NCBI GenBank assembly: GCA_946622835.1
Contig: CAMOQI010000014.1
Location: 1-9,871, forward strand
Length of the DNA stretch: 9,871 nt
Direction: 5' to 3'
From: an uncultured Candidatus Melainabacteria bacterium
Lineage (GTDB): Bacteria > Cyanobacteriota > Vampirovibrionia > Gastranaerophilales > Gastranaerophilaceae
Shown here: in pieces, positions 1 through 7,266 of the stretch
Layout: every line of letters starts with the position of its first letter
Numbering within the stretch: the first letter of the stretch is position 1
Notes under the pieces: model-generated
What the model saw: only the letters and a program-made list of their open reading frames with translations
Databases searched by the model: none
What the model was told of the DNA's origin: nothing
Made by a program: the position numbers and the translations under genes

Positions 1-729
1 AAAGGATACTCAACGAGAAAGTCTTTAAGTATTGATGAGATTGCTCAAATTTGTAAAATTGTTAAGTCTAAGAATCCGAATTGTATATGTTTTGTGGATA
101 ATTGTTATGGCGAATTTGTGGAGGAAAAAGAGCCGATTGAAGTTGGTGCTGATTTAATAGGTGGTTCTTTAATAAAGAATGCCGGTGGTGGTATTGTTGA
201 AGCCGGCGGGTATATAGCAGGCAGAAAAGACTTAGTGGAAAAAAGTGCTATTAGGTTGACCGCACCGGGGATAGGTATGGATGGTGGGGCGATGTTCAAT
301 CAGCACAGACTTATGTTTCAGGGTTTGTTTATGGCTTCTTCTGTTGTCGCTGATGCTGTTAAAGGGGGTGTTCTTGCATCCAGAATATTTGATGAAATTG
401 GGTATAATTCTGCTCCAAAATATTACGAAAAAAGAACTGATATTATTCAAAATATTACATTTGGAAAGCCGGAATTGCTTGAAGAATTTTGCAGGACAAT
501 TCAATCATTATCTCCGGTCAACGGATATGTGACGCCAATTCCTGAAAATATTCCGGGGTATGAAGATAAAGTTATTATGGCAGGCGGAACATTCATTGAA
601 GGGTCAACTATTGAATTGTCCGCTGACGGACCTATGAGAGAACCGTATGTTGCCTATCTTCAGGGAGGCTTGAATTATTCTCATGTCAAAATTGCATTGA
701 AAAGATTTTTGGAGCAGTTGGAAATATAA
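1..729 (+). CDS. Met-gamma-lyase / aluminium-resistance family PLP enzyme, C-terminal 242 residues (5' truncated by window)
   Basis: The frame is open from base 1, so the first GTG/ATG codons inside the window are internal and the true start lies upstream. The 242 residues match the C-terminal part of the Met_gamma_lyase family (also called aluminium resistance protein, like Bacillus YnbB), whose members are about 400-420 aa fold-type I PLP enzymes of cystathionine/methionine lyase ancestry. Visible landmarks are fragment residues 32-39 VDNCYGEF, whose Asp is the expected contact to the PLP ring nitrogen, and GSLIKNAGGG, where Lys59 of the fragment (bases 175-177) is the expected Schiff-base lysine. 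Further landmarks are RLTAPGIG, IMAGGTFIEGSTIELSADGP and YVAYLQGG near the end. No frameshift is seen. The family name is based on homology; the real substrate is poorly established, and a C-S lyase acting on sulfur amino acids in the cytoplasm is inferred. It converges on the minus-strand gene at 773-1420. Confidence 0.9.
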   Translation, partial: KGYSTRKSLSIDEIAQICKIVKSKNPNCICFVDNCYGEFVEEKEPIEVGADLIGGSLIKNAGGGIVEAGGYIAGRKDLVEKSAIRLTAPGIGMDGGAMFNQHRLMFQGLFMASSVVADAVKGGVLASRIFDEIGYNSAPKYYEKRTDIIQNITFGKPELLEEFCRTIQSLSPVNGYVTPIPENIPGYEDKVIMAGGTFIEGSTIELSADGPMREPYVAYLQGGLNYSHVKIALKRFLEQLEI

Positions 730-741
730 TTTATCTTTAAA

Positions 742-768
742 AATCCCCTCCCAATAAGGGAGGGGATT
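742..768 (-). terminator. Rho-independent terminator between convergent genes
   Basis: AATCCCCTCCC (742-752) and GGGAGGGGATT (758-768) form a perfect 11-bp stem with a 5-nt AATAA loop. Read on the minus strand the stem is followed by a run of T (GGGGATTTTTAAAG), so it best serves the gene ending at 773. On the plus strand the U-tract is weak, but the hairpin lies 12 bases after the stop of the gene ending at 729 and may help end that transcript too. Confidence 0.85.
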
Positions 769-772
769 AGCT

Positions 773-1420
773 TTACGGAAGAAATCCGAAAGCGGTACCG
801 GCAAAACCTAACGCGTTAGTTAAAAAGCTTCCGTTGTTTGATGAATTTGCGTTGTGGGCATTGGCATTGTAGTTGTTGCCAGAGCCCGAATTTGCTTGAG
901 CTTGACCGAGTAATGCCAACATTTTATTATCAATATTTGTGCTTAATCCGCTTAATAATGTAATATAATTCATTCTGTTTGAAAGTTCTTTATTGTATAG
1001 TTCGTCTTGTTTTGTTAATAGAGATTGACTTAATGAAGCGACGGCATCAGCTTTGTTGTTTGTGATTTTTGATAAATTGTTCATGAATGCCGAGTTATCA
1101 AGATTGCCGAATCTGCTTGCAATATCATTTTTAAGTGTGGTTTCCATCGGTTTATAAATTGAATCAATTTGTTTAATCCCTTGATTTTTGTAGGCGTTAA
1201 GTTCTTGTTCCCAAAGTTTTTTGTTTGATTCAAATTTGTACAGATTATTTAGTGAATTTTTTAATTTTTTTTGAATTCTATTGTACATTTGTTTTTCTGC
1301 TTTCGGCATTTTGTACGAACTTTTAATGGAATCTCCTTTTTTTGTGATAGTTGCAACTTTTTTGCCGTTGAGATACACCGAGCCGCCAGAATAACTCGGA
1401 TATTTTGATCTTTTACCCAT
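773..1420 (-). CDS. Unrecognised 215-aa protein with Asn/Ser-rich linker, possibly phage-derived
   Basis: A TTG seven codons upstream (1441) keeps the frame open. I chose the ATG at 1420 because AAAGGA sits about 9 bases before it and no such site serves the TTG. The N-terminus is basic and Gly/Ser/Tyr-rich (MGKRSKYPSYSGGSVYLNGKK, residues 1-21, looks like a short beta region). Residues about 40-160 are charged and probably helical, including IYKPMETTLKNDIASRFGN and NNSRM-type segments rich in Lys, Asn and Leu. Residues about 172-197 are Asn/Ser/Gly/Ala low complexity, and the last 17 residues are hydrophobic (LTNALGFAGTAFGFLP). There is no signal peptide. The layout of a YxSGGxVxxNG start, then helices with an ASRFGN-like motif, recalls small proteins carried by gut phages and prophages. 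That is recollection and not a proven match, and no other phage gene is visible here. It has its own consensus promoter and terminator, so it is probably expressed as a single gene. Confidence 0.8.
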   Translation of the reverse strand: MGKRSKYPSYSGGSVYLNGKKVATITKKGDSIKSSYKMPKAEKQMYNRIQKKLKNSLNNLYKFESNKKLWEQELNAYKNQGIKQIDSIYKPMETTLKNDIASRFGNLDNSAFMNNLSKITNNKADAVASLSQSLLTKQDELYNKELSNRMNYITLLSGLSTNIDNKMLALLGQAQANSGSGNNYNANAHNANSSNNGSFLTNALGFAGTAFGFLP

Positions 1421-1483
1421 AGTAAATTTTCCTTTCTTCAAGGAAAATATCTTTAAATTAATACAAAAAACAACAATAAGCTT

Positions 1484-1512
1484 AGTATAGCATTTATTTT
1501 AGGATTTGTAAA
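1484..1512 (-). promoter_or_regulatory. Sigma70-type extended -10 promoter for the minus gene at 773-1420
   Basis: On the minus strand TTTACA (1512-1507) is followed by a 17-bp spacer and TATACT (1489-1484). The spacer ends in TGC, giving an extended -10 (TGCTATACT). Transcription would start near 1477, leaving a leader of about 57 nt before the ATG at 1420. Confidence 0.7.
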
Positions 1513-1529
1513 GGGAATATTTGTTTTAC

Positions 1530-1557
1530 TTGTTGAGTAATATTTTTAGAATATAAT
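1530..1557 (+). promoter_or_regulatory. Promoter of uvrA, abutting its start codon
   Basis: TTGTTG (1530-1535), a 16-bp spacer and a perfect TATAAT (1552-1557) point at uvrA. The expected +1 is about 1564, only three bases before the ATG at 1567, and no Shine-Dalgarno is present between them. The uvrA message would then be leaderless or nearly so. I see no clear SOS/LexA-like operator at this promoter. Confidence 0.6.
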
Positions 1558-1566
1558 ATTATTATT

Positions 1567-4401
1567 ATGGCAGATAGGATTAAGATTGTTGGTGCAAAAG
1601 AACATAATTTAAAAAATGTTTCCTTAGAATTACCTAAAAATGAGTTAATTGTATTTACCGGAGTATCAGGGTCGGGAAAGAGTTCTTTGGCTTTTGATAC
1701 TATATTTGCAGAAGGTCAGCGCAGGTATGTTGAGAGTCTTTCAACCTATGCAAGACAATTTCTCGGACAGCTTGACAAGCCAAATGTTGAATATATTGAT
1801 GGACTTTCTCCTGCAATATCTATTGACCAAAAATCAAAAAGTAATAACCCAAGATCTACGGTTGGGACTATAACGGAGATATATGATTATTTAAGATTAC
1901 TATATGCAAGAGTGGGAACACCATATTGTCCCGTGTGCGGCACAAAAATTAAACCTCAGACTCTTGATGAGATTGTAAATAAGATAATGACACTCAATGA
2001 AGGTTCTAAAATACAGATTTTAGCACCGATAGTAAAAGGTAAAAAAGGCGAATACAATTCGTTGTTCAAAGAACTTAATCAGGAAGGATTTGTTCGGGTA
2101 AAGGTTGATGGTGAGATATATAATCTTGATGAGGATGAAATTGAGCTTGAGAAGACTAAAAAACATGATATAAGCGTTATAGTCGACAGAATTGTCGTAA
2201 AAGAAAGCGCAATGTCAAGAATTGCAGACAGTGTCCAAATTGCCTTAAAAAAAGGGGATGGGGTTGTAGTTGTTGATGTTGTATCGGATAAAGAGATTAT
2301 TTTTAGCGAAAAGCTGGCATGTCCGAATTGTAATATAAGCTTTGAAGAGCTTACTCCAAGGATATTTTCATTTAATGCACCATATGGCGCGTGTGAAAGA
2401 TGTTCAGGATTAGGTGCTGATTTTGTTGTAGATCCGGACTTGGTCGTTCCGGATAAATCGCTTTCGATTAATCAGGGTGCAATTTATGCCTGGGCGACAA
2501 GAACTGCTACCGGCTATTATAATGATATGCTGCTGTCTGTTTGTACGGCGTTAAATATTGATATGGATGCTCCGTTTGATTCATTGTCGCAAGATGAGCG
2601 TAATGCAATTTTATACGGGACAAAAGAGCCTATTAAGATAAGAGTAAAAGATTTCGGAACAAGCCGTTATCAAACTCGTTTGATCCCGTTTGTAGGGGTA
2701 ATTCCGTATCTGGAAAAACGTTATTTTGAATCGACAGGTGAATATTGGCGAGAAGAGATAGAAAAATTTATGGTAGCAAAGCCATGCCCTGATTGTAATG
2801 GGGCAAGGCTAAAGCCGTTTCCGCTCGCAGTCAGAATAAAAGATAAGAATATTTATGAATTCACTTTGCTGTCTATAGATGAAGAACTTAAATTTATTAC
2901 TGATTTGTATCTTGATTTGACAGAATTTCAACGCGAAGTAGCCAAGCAGATTTTGGATGAGATTCGGGCAAGATTGAAATTCCTTTGTGATGTTGGGCTT
3001 CATTATCTCAACTTATCAAGAATGGCAGGAACTCTCTCAGGCGGTGAATCTCAAAGAATTCGCCTTGCATCTCAAATCGGAAGCGGTTTAAGCGGGGTTT
3101 TGTATGTGCTGGATGAACCGTCTATCGGATTGCACCAACGTGATAATAATATGCTTATAAAAACGCTTTTTAAATTAAGAAATCTTGGCAATACTTTAAT
3201 CGTTGTTGAGCATGATGAAGATACCATAAGAAGTGCGGATTATATTGTAGATATTGGGCCAAAAGCTGGTGAAAGCGGGGGAAAAGTTATTGCTAAAGGT
3301 TCTGTTGAGGATATAATTTCTGCCAAAAATTCTATAACCGGTAAATATTTAAGCGGTGAAAAAGAAATTCCGATGCCTAGGGCTCTGCGCGAGGGGAATG
3401 GGCAATTCCTTAATGTTAAAAATGCTCATCTTAATAATCTTAAGAATATTGATGTGAATATTCCGTTAGGTAAAATCGTGATTTTAACCGGAGTTTCAGG
3501 CTCCGGCAAATCAACTTTAATGCAGGAATTGATTTATGAATACGCGGTGCATAAACTTCGGCGCAATAAACCAAAACCACAAGGTGTTGATGAAATTTCA
3601 GGTTTTGAAAACATTGATAAGATAATAGCGATTGATCAGTCACCTATTGGCAGAACTCCTCGTTCAAATCCTGCAACTTATACGGATGTTTTTACCCCGA
3701 TAAGAGAACTTTTTGCAAAAACTAATGAGTCAAAACTGCGCGGATATAAACCCGGCAGGTTCAGTTTTAACGTAAAAGGCGGGCGCTGTGAGTCTTGCAA
3801 AGGTGACGGTCTTGTAAAAATTGAGATGAATTTTCTATCGGATGTCTATGTAAAATGTGATGTTTGTAAGGGTAAACGTTATAACAGAGAGACGCTGGAG
3901 GTTAAGTATAAGGGAAAAACTATATCAGATGTGTTGGATATGAGTGTCAAAGAGGCATTAGAGTTTTTTGACAGTATTCCTGCAATAAAAAGTAAACTGA
4001 AAACGTTGAATGATGTTGGTCTTGATTATATGAAGTTAGGTCAAAGCGCAACAACACTGTCAGGAGGGGAAGCTCAAAGAATTAAGTTGGCATCTGAACT
4101 TAATAAACGCTCAACGGGCAAAACTTTGTATCTTTTGGATGAGCCGTCTGTCGGTTTGCATTGGGCGGATTTGGATAAACTTGTAAAAATTATTCAGGCT
4201 TTGGCTGATCAGGGTAATACAATCTTAATGATTGAACATAATTTGGATTTAATAAAAATAGCTGATCATATAATTGATTTAGGGCCTGAAGGCGGGGTAG
4301 AAGGCGGGCAGATTGTTGCTCAGGGAACCCCTGCACAGATTGTTAAATGCAAAACTTCTTATACCGGAAAATTTCTTGCTAAATATTTTTCAAAAAAATG
4401 A
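1567..4401 (+). CDS. uvrA: UvrABC excinuclease subunit A
   Basis: UvrA is the ATPase and damage sensor of nucleotide excision repair; a UvrA dimer loads UvrB at lesions in the cytoplasm. The 944 aa are the usual length (E. coli 940). The start MADRIKIVGAKEHNLKN is the classic N-terminus. ATPase I has Walker A GVSGSGKSS at residue 32 and signature LSGGESQRIRLA at 490. ATPase II has Walker A GVSGSGKST at 642 and signature LSGGEAQRIKLA at 831; each signature is followed by a YxLDEPSxGLH Walker B/D-loop. The zinc cysteines are all present: C121/C124 with C407/C410, C252/C255/C276/C279 (UvrB-interaction side), and C741/C744/C764/C767 (DNA-binding finger). No frameshift is visible. No ribosome binding site precedes the ATG. 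No terminator follows the stop before the next promoter at 4415, so some read-through into the next unit is possible. uvrB and uvrC are not in this window. Confidence 0.98.
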   Translation: MADRIKIVGAKEHNLKNVSLELPKNELIVFTGVSGSGKSSLAFDTIFAEGQRRYVESLSTYARQFLGQLDKPNVEYIDGLSPAISIDQKSKSNNPRSTVGTITEIYDYLRLLYARVGTPYCPVCGTKIKPQTLDEIVNKIMTLNEGSKIQILAPIVKGKKGEYNSLFKELNQEGFVRVKVDGEIYNLDEDEIELEKTKKHDISVIVDRIVVKESAMSRIADSVQIALKKGDGVVVVDVVSDKEIIFSEKLACPNCNISFEELTPRIFSFNAPYGACERCSGLGADFVVDPDLVVPDKSLSINQGAIYAWATRTATGYYNDMLLSVCTALNIDMDAPFDSLSQDERNAILYGTKEPIKIRVKDFGTSRYQTRLIPFVGVIPYLEKRYFESTGEYWREEIEKFMVAKPCPDCNGARLKPFPLAVRIKDKNIYEFTLLSIDEELKFITDLYLDLTEFQREVAKQILDEIRARLKFLCDVGLHYLNLSRMAGTLSGGESQRIRLASQIGSGLSGVLYVLDEPSIGLHQRDNNMLIKTLFKLRNLGNTLIVVEHDEDTIRSADYIVDIGPKAGESGGKVIAKGSVEDIISAKNSITGKYLSGEKEIPMPRALREGNGQFLNVKNAHLNNLKNIDVNIPLGKIVILTGVSGSGKSTLMQELIYEYAVHKLRRNKPKPQGVDEISGFENIDKIIAIDQSPIGRTPRSNPATYTDVFTPIRELFAKTNESKLRGYKPGRFSFNVKGGRCESCKGDGLVKIEMNFLSDVYVKCDVCKGKRYNRETLEVKYKGKTISDVLDMSVKEALEFFDSIPAIKSKLKTLNDVGLDYMKLGQSATTLSGGEAQRIKLASELNKRSTGKTLYLLDEPSVGLHWADLDKLVKIIQALADQGNTILMIEHNLDLIKIADHIIDLGPEGGVEGGQIVAQGTPAQIVKCKTSYTGKFLAKYFSKK

Positions 4402-4414
4402 TTTTAAAAGGTCA

Positions 4415-4443
4415 TTGATATTTATTAAAAAATTTGCTATTAT
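4415..4443 (+). promoter_or_regulatory. Strong sigma70-type promoter just after uvrA
   Basis: TTGATA (4415-4420), a 17-bp spacer ending in TGC, and TATTAT (4438-4443) give a good -35 and an extended -10. The predicted start is about 4450. The next protein-coding start is at 4797, so the promoter would drive a leader or non-coding RNA of about 346 nt before the exported-protein gene. Confidence 0.6.
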
Positions 4444-4449
4444 AGTTTT

Positions 4450-4796
4450 GTAACAAGGTGTAAATTACGAGGCAAAAATATTTATTTTTGGGTTTAGTAA
4501 TAATGCTATTTTGTGTAGCACCACCTTAAATGGTAAATACTGTAGTAAATTCAGCGATAGATGAAATTTTTACGGTTTACCAGCCAAAATCGGTTTCAGT
4601 GAAATTATTAGAAACGTTAGCAATCAAATGAACAAATTTTATAAGCAAGCGTTATACTGATAGGAAAACTGACTGATATGAAAAGCAAGGCATTTAAAAG
4701 CGTAATGCAAAGCGTTCATTCAACCCGATTAGATATAAAAATATAATAACAGTAACAGAAAATAAATTATTAGAATAGTAAAGGAGCAAGACTAAA
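4450..4796 (+). ncRNA. Candidate structured leader or small RNA (395-bp gap 4402-4796 without a recognised gene)
   Basis: No convincing coding frame is present. Downstream of the promoter I can pair AAGGTG (near 4455) with CACCTT (near 4522). This encloses an ATTAC/GTAAT stem and an AT-only hairpin CAAAAATA-TT-TATTTTTG. A second stem, TGGTAAA (4531-4537) with TTTACCA (4576-4582), encloses GTAAA/TTTAC. A third pairs GTTTC (about 4593) with GAAAC (about 4611). Three successive stem-loops suggest a folded RNA, but the region is AT-rich and short stems arise by chance. I found no T-box, tmRNA, SRP, RNase P or familiar riboswitch core, and no U-tract terminator before 4797, so a long 5' UTR of the following gene is the simpler reading. 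A second -10-like TATAAT (4742-4747) with a poor -35 lies closer to that gene. Confidence 0.35.
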
Positions 4797-5222
4797 ATGA
4801 AAAAATTATTTATGTTATTTACGGCAATCGTTTTCTCTGCATCAATGATTTTGGGTGCGCAAGCAAGAACGGTTCAAGTTACTGCATTGGAAGATTTTAA
4901 TACTTCTAACCCCCCTGCAGAACTTCATGTTCAAATTAATGCGAATACACGATTAGATTATGACTTGATGTTATTCCAAGGTTTCCAAGTAACAGGTAAA
5001 GTTGTACCTCAAGGAAACGGATTCGTGTTTGTTCCTGTTAGTTATGTAAACTATCAAGAAGAACAGTTGCCGATTCAAAAACAATATGCTGCTACATTTA
5101 AAGGCAGAGGCGGACTTATAAGACAAAATCAACCGTTTTATTTAGTATTCCCGAGCAACAACAATCCGGATACATTCCAATATTATGTACCAAGTTCAAG
5201 TGATATCTATCCTGAAAAATAG
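4797..5222 (+). CDS. Small exported protein of unknown function, 141 aa
   Basis: The ATG has a clear Shine-Dalgarno (AAGGAG at 4781-4786, 10 bases upstream). The protein opens with a classical Sec signal peptide: KK at positions 2-3, a hydrophobic core LFMLFTAIVFSASMILG, and a likely signal peptidase I site after AQA at residue 23. The mature part is about 118 residues, rich in Val, Gln, Tyr, Phe and Asn, with alternating hydrophobic stretches (for example VQINANTRLDYDLMLFQGF and GFVFVPVSYVNY) that suggest an all-beta fold. It has no cysteine, lipobox or second membrane segment, so it is probably periplasmic or secreted. I do not recognise the family. It is preceded by an unusually long leader and closed by the inverted repeat at 5234-5276, so it is likely a single-gene unit. 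Confidence 0.85.
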   Translation: MKKLFMLFTAIVFSASMILGAQARTVQVTALEDFNTSNPPAELHVQINANTRLDYDLMLFQGFQVTGKVVPQGNGFVFVPVSYVNYQEEQLPIQKQYAATFKGRGGLIRQNQPFYLVFPSNNNPDTFQYYVPSSSDIYPEK

Positions 5223-5233
5223 ATTGGTATAAG

Positions 5234-5276
5234 ACAAATTAGAAACCGCTCATTTTATGAGCGGTTTCTAATTTGT
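5234..5276. terminator. Perfect 20-bp inverted repeat, terminator-like
   Basis: The arms 5234-5253 and 5257-5276 are perfectly complementary over 20 bp around a TTT loop. The core is ACCGCTCAT/ATGAGCGGT. The left outer part is A-rich (ACAAATTAGAAA) and the right outer part T-rich (TTTCTAATTTGT), the pattern of an intrinsic terminator whose U-tract is folded into the stem. It begins 11 bases after the stop of the exported-protein gene. Its symmetry would let it work on both strands, although no minus-strand gene ends here. Confidence 0.75.
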
Positions 5277-5314
5277 TACAAATTTTGCTAAAACTACACT
5301 TTTTTAAAATTATG

Positions 5315-5323
5315 TGTTAGAAT
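5315..5323 (+). promoter_or_regulatory. Probable extended -10 promoter for the GT35 gene
   Basis: TGT followed by TAGAAT (5318-5323) forms an extended -10; the -35 region at the proper distance (TACACT) is poor. A 10-bp palindrome ATGTGCACAT (5339-5348) lies just downstream, where an operator could sit. The ribosome binding site of the next gene is GAGAGG at 5381-5386, 7 bases before its ATG. Confidence 0.35.
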
Positions 5324-5393
5324 GTTAAAGCGCATTGTATGTGCACATGAAAAATTTAATGTATAGAAGTTATAACAAAAGAGAGGTTTTATT

Positions 5394-7088
5394 ATGGCAT
5401 TACCTAATGTAGCATATTTTTCGATGGAAATAGCTATGGATCAATCTCTAAGTACATATTCAGGAGGCTTGGGATTTTTGGCAGGTTCTCATATGCTGTC
5501 TGCCGGCTATTTGCAGATGCCTATGGTAGGGGTTACTATATTATGGTCGTACGGTTATTATGATCAAAGAATTGATCATACCGGCAATGTAGAAGTTGCG
5601 TATATAAGAAAATATTATGACTTTTTGAAAGATACCGGAGTTCAAACTGAGGTTGAAATTTTTGGTGAAAAAGTTAAAGTAAAAGCGCTGAGAGTTGATC
5701 CGGAATTGTTTGGAACATGTCCTGTGTATCTTTTGACAACTGATATTGAAGGTAACAGCGATTGGGCGAAAAGTATTACACACAAACTGTATGATGGTGA
5801 TCAAAACAGAAGAATTGCGCAAGAAACCGTTCTTGGGGTTGCGGGTGTGAGAATACTTCAACAAATCGGATACAAATTTGATGTTATTCATATGAATGAA
5901 GGTCATGCCCTTCCTGCGGCGTTCGAATTGTTAAGACAATTTAACGGTGATTTGAGTGAGGTTAAAAAACGTACTGTATTTACAACTCACACCCCTGTTG
6001 CTGCAGGCAATGAAGTGCATTGGGTTGATAAACTTTTAGAAGGCGGATTCTTCGCCGGTGCCAGCAGAGAAACTGCTGTTAATTTAGGCGGTGAGAACTT
6101 CTCTTTAACCGTTGCGGCACTCAGAATGTCAAGAATTGCTAATGCTGTATCTCAGCTTCACGGTCTTGTGGCAAATAAAATGTGGGAATGGGTTGACGGA
6201 AGATGTCCGATAAGGGCTATTACAAATGCTGTGAACCTTCCGTATTGGCAAGATAAAAGAATTAAAGCTGCTGAAAATAAACCTCAAGAGTTGCTTAATG
6301 TAAAACGAGAAATGAAAGCTGAATTGTTTAAGTATATTGCAAATGTTGCAGGTAAAAGATTTGACCCCGATGTTTTAACAATTACTTGGGCGAGAAGGTT
6401 TGCGGACTATAAGCGCGCTTGGCTTATCTTAATGGATAAGGACAGAATTGAAAAATTACTTAACGAAAATAAACTTCAAATTATTTTTGCCGGTAAATTT
6501 CACCCTGATGATGTTATGGGTAAAGAGATGTTTAATAAGCTTTTAAAACGTTCTCATTCATTGAAAAATGTTGTTGTTTTACCGGGGTATGAACTTCAAT
6601 TATCGGGAATGTTAAAAAGAGGTTCGGATATATGGCTGAATACTCCTCTCAGACCGTTTGAAGCATCAGGAACATCAGGTATGTCTGCCAATATGAACGG
6701 AACAATTCACCTGTCTATATTTGACGGATGGACTGTTGAGGGTACATTTAGCGGAATTAATGGTTATGCTATTGAGTATCCTGAAATTGATGATGAAATG
6801 TCTTGGGAAGAAAGACATTGGAAAGATCATAAGTGCTTGATGAGTATAATTGAAGACCAAATTATTCCGACATATTATGAAAATAAAATGGAATGGGCAA
6901 GGTTAATGCGTCAGGCAATCAGAACATCAGAAGCATACTTCAATTCTGACAGAATGGTTATTGAGTACTATAACAGACTTTATAAGCCGATTGCTCATGA
7001 TGATGCTTCAACCGGTGAAGAAAAACATGAAATGAAAATAAAAGAGGCTCCGACATTTGACGCTTGGACGTTCTCGAATATTAAATAA
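5394..7088 (+). CDS. GT35 alpha-glucan phosphorylase-like protein, short type, with the PLP lysine replaced by serine
   Basis: The family (GT35, short glucan phosphorylases as in archaea and many bacteria) releases glucose-1-phosphate from glycogen or maltodextrin using PLP. The 564 aa fit the short type, which lacks the regulatory N-terminal part of muscle phosphorylase. Seen in order: VAYFSMEIAMDQSLSTYSGGLG (residues 6-27) with the Gly-rich loop near the start; FTTHTPV with His199 (muscle His377); ARRFADYKR with Arg335 and Lys340 (muscle Arg569 and Lys574, phosphate pocket); and EASGTSGMSANMNG from Glu423. In this last motif the canonical sequence is GTSGMK or GTGNMK and the Lys holds PLP; here codon TCT at 6684-6686 gives Ser431. 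The rest of the pocket looks kept, so the gene does not look decayed. Either this is a divergent enzyme working without a covalent PLP, or it has lost phosphorylase activity. GAGAGG precedes the ATG by 7 bases, and a strong terminator follows, so the gene stands alone. Confidence 0.9.
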   Translation: MALPNVAYFSMEIAMDQSLSTYSGGLGFLAGSHMLSAGYLQMPMVGVTILWSYGYYDQRIDHTGNVEVAYIRKYYDFLKDTGVQTEVEIFGEKVKVKALRVDPELFGTCPVYLLTTDIEGNSDWAKSITHKLYDGDQNRRIAQETVLGVAGVRILQQIGYKFDVIHMNEGHALPAAFELLRQFNGDLSEVKKRTVFTTHTPVAAGNEVHWVDKLLEGGFFAGASRETAVNLGGENFSLTVAALRMSRIANAVSQLHGLVANKMWEWVDGRCPIRAITNAVNLPYWQDKRIKAAENKPQELLNVKREMKAELFKYIANVAGKRFDPDVLTITWARRFADYKRAWLILMDKDRIEKLLNENKLQIIFAGKFHPDDVMGKEMFNKLLKRSHSLKNVVVLPGYELQLSGMLKRGSDIWLNTPLRPFEASGTSGMSANMNGTIHLSIFDGWTVEGTFSGINGYAIEYPEIDDEMSWEERHWKDHKCLMSIIEDQIIPTYYENKMEWARLMRQAIRTSEAYFNSDRMVIEYYNRLYKPIAHDDASTGEEKHEMKIKEAPTFDAWTFSNIK

Positions 7089-7107
7089 CTTAACTCTAAG
7101 TGTTTTG

Positions 7108-7133
7108 GCGATGGTTTAACCATCGCTTTTTTT
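7108..7133 (+). terminator. Rho-independent terminator of the GT35 gene
   Basis: GCGATGG (7108-7114), loop TTTAA and CCATCGC (7120-7126) are followed directly by seven T, with further T-runs beyond. It begins 19 bases after the stop codon at 7088. Confidence 0.95.
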
Positions 7134-7217
7134 ATTATTTTTTTTATATTTCCCCGTGCGTATTGTTTTGTTATTGTAACGAAATGTAAAGATTGTGCTC
7201 ATTAAAGTAAATTATAG

Positions 7218-7235
7218 ATAAAGTATATACTTTAT
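7218..7235. promoter_or_regulatory. 18-bp perfect palindrome upstream of the Gly-rich protein gene, possible operator
   Basis: ATAAAGTATATACTTTAT is its own reverse complement and contains a -10-like TATACT (7226-7231) with no good -35. It lies 31 bases before the ATG at 7267. A dimeric repressor site over a promoter is one reading. In AT-rich DNA a chance palindrome is also possible. Confidence 0.3.
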
Positions 7236-7266
7236 ATATATAAGTTACTAAAAAGAGGACAGAGCT

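Noticed and set aside
1421..1441. TTG start at 1441 giving a 222-aa version of the minus gene
   Set aside because: The ATG at 1420 has AAAGGA at good distance, whereas the TTG has no ribosome binding site and would place that site inside the coding sequence.
4678..4746. Possible 22-codon leader peptide before the exported-protein gene
   Set aside because: It has no Shine-Dalgarno and no attenuator-like run of one amino acid; it is within the number of short frames expected by chance.
4450..4796. T-box, tmRNA or other known structured RNA
   Set aside because: Diagnostic conserved strings of those classes (such as the T-box antiterminator, a tmRNA tag or an SRP loop) were not found.
5541..5906. 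Open frame of 121 codons antisense to the GT35 gene
   Set aside because: It lies wholly inside a strongly conserved gene, lacks recognisable motifs, and fits a chance antisense frame.
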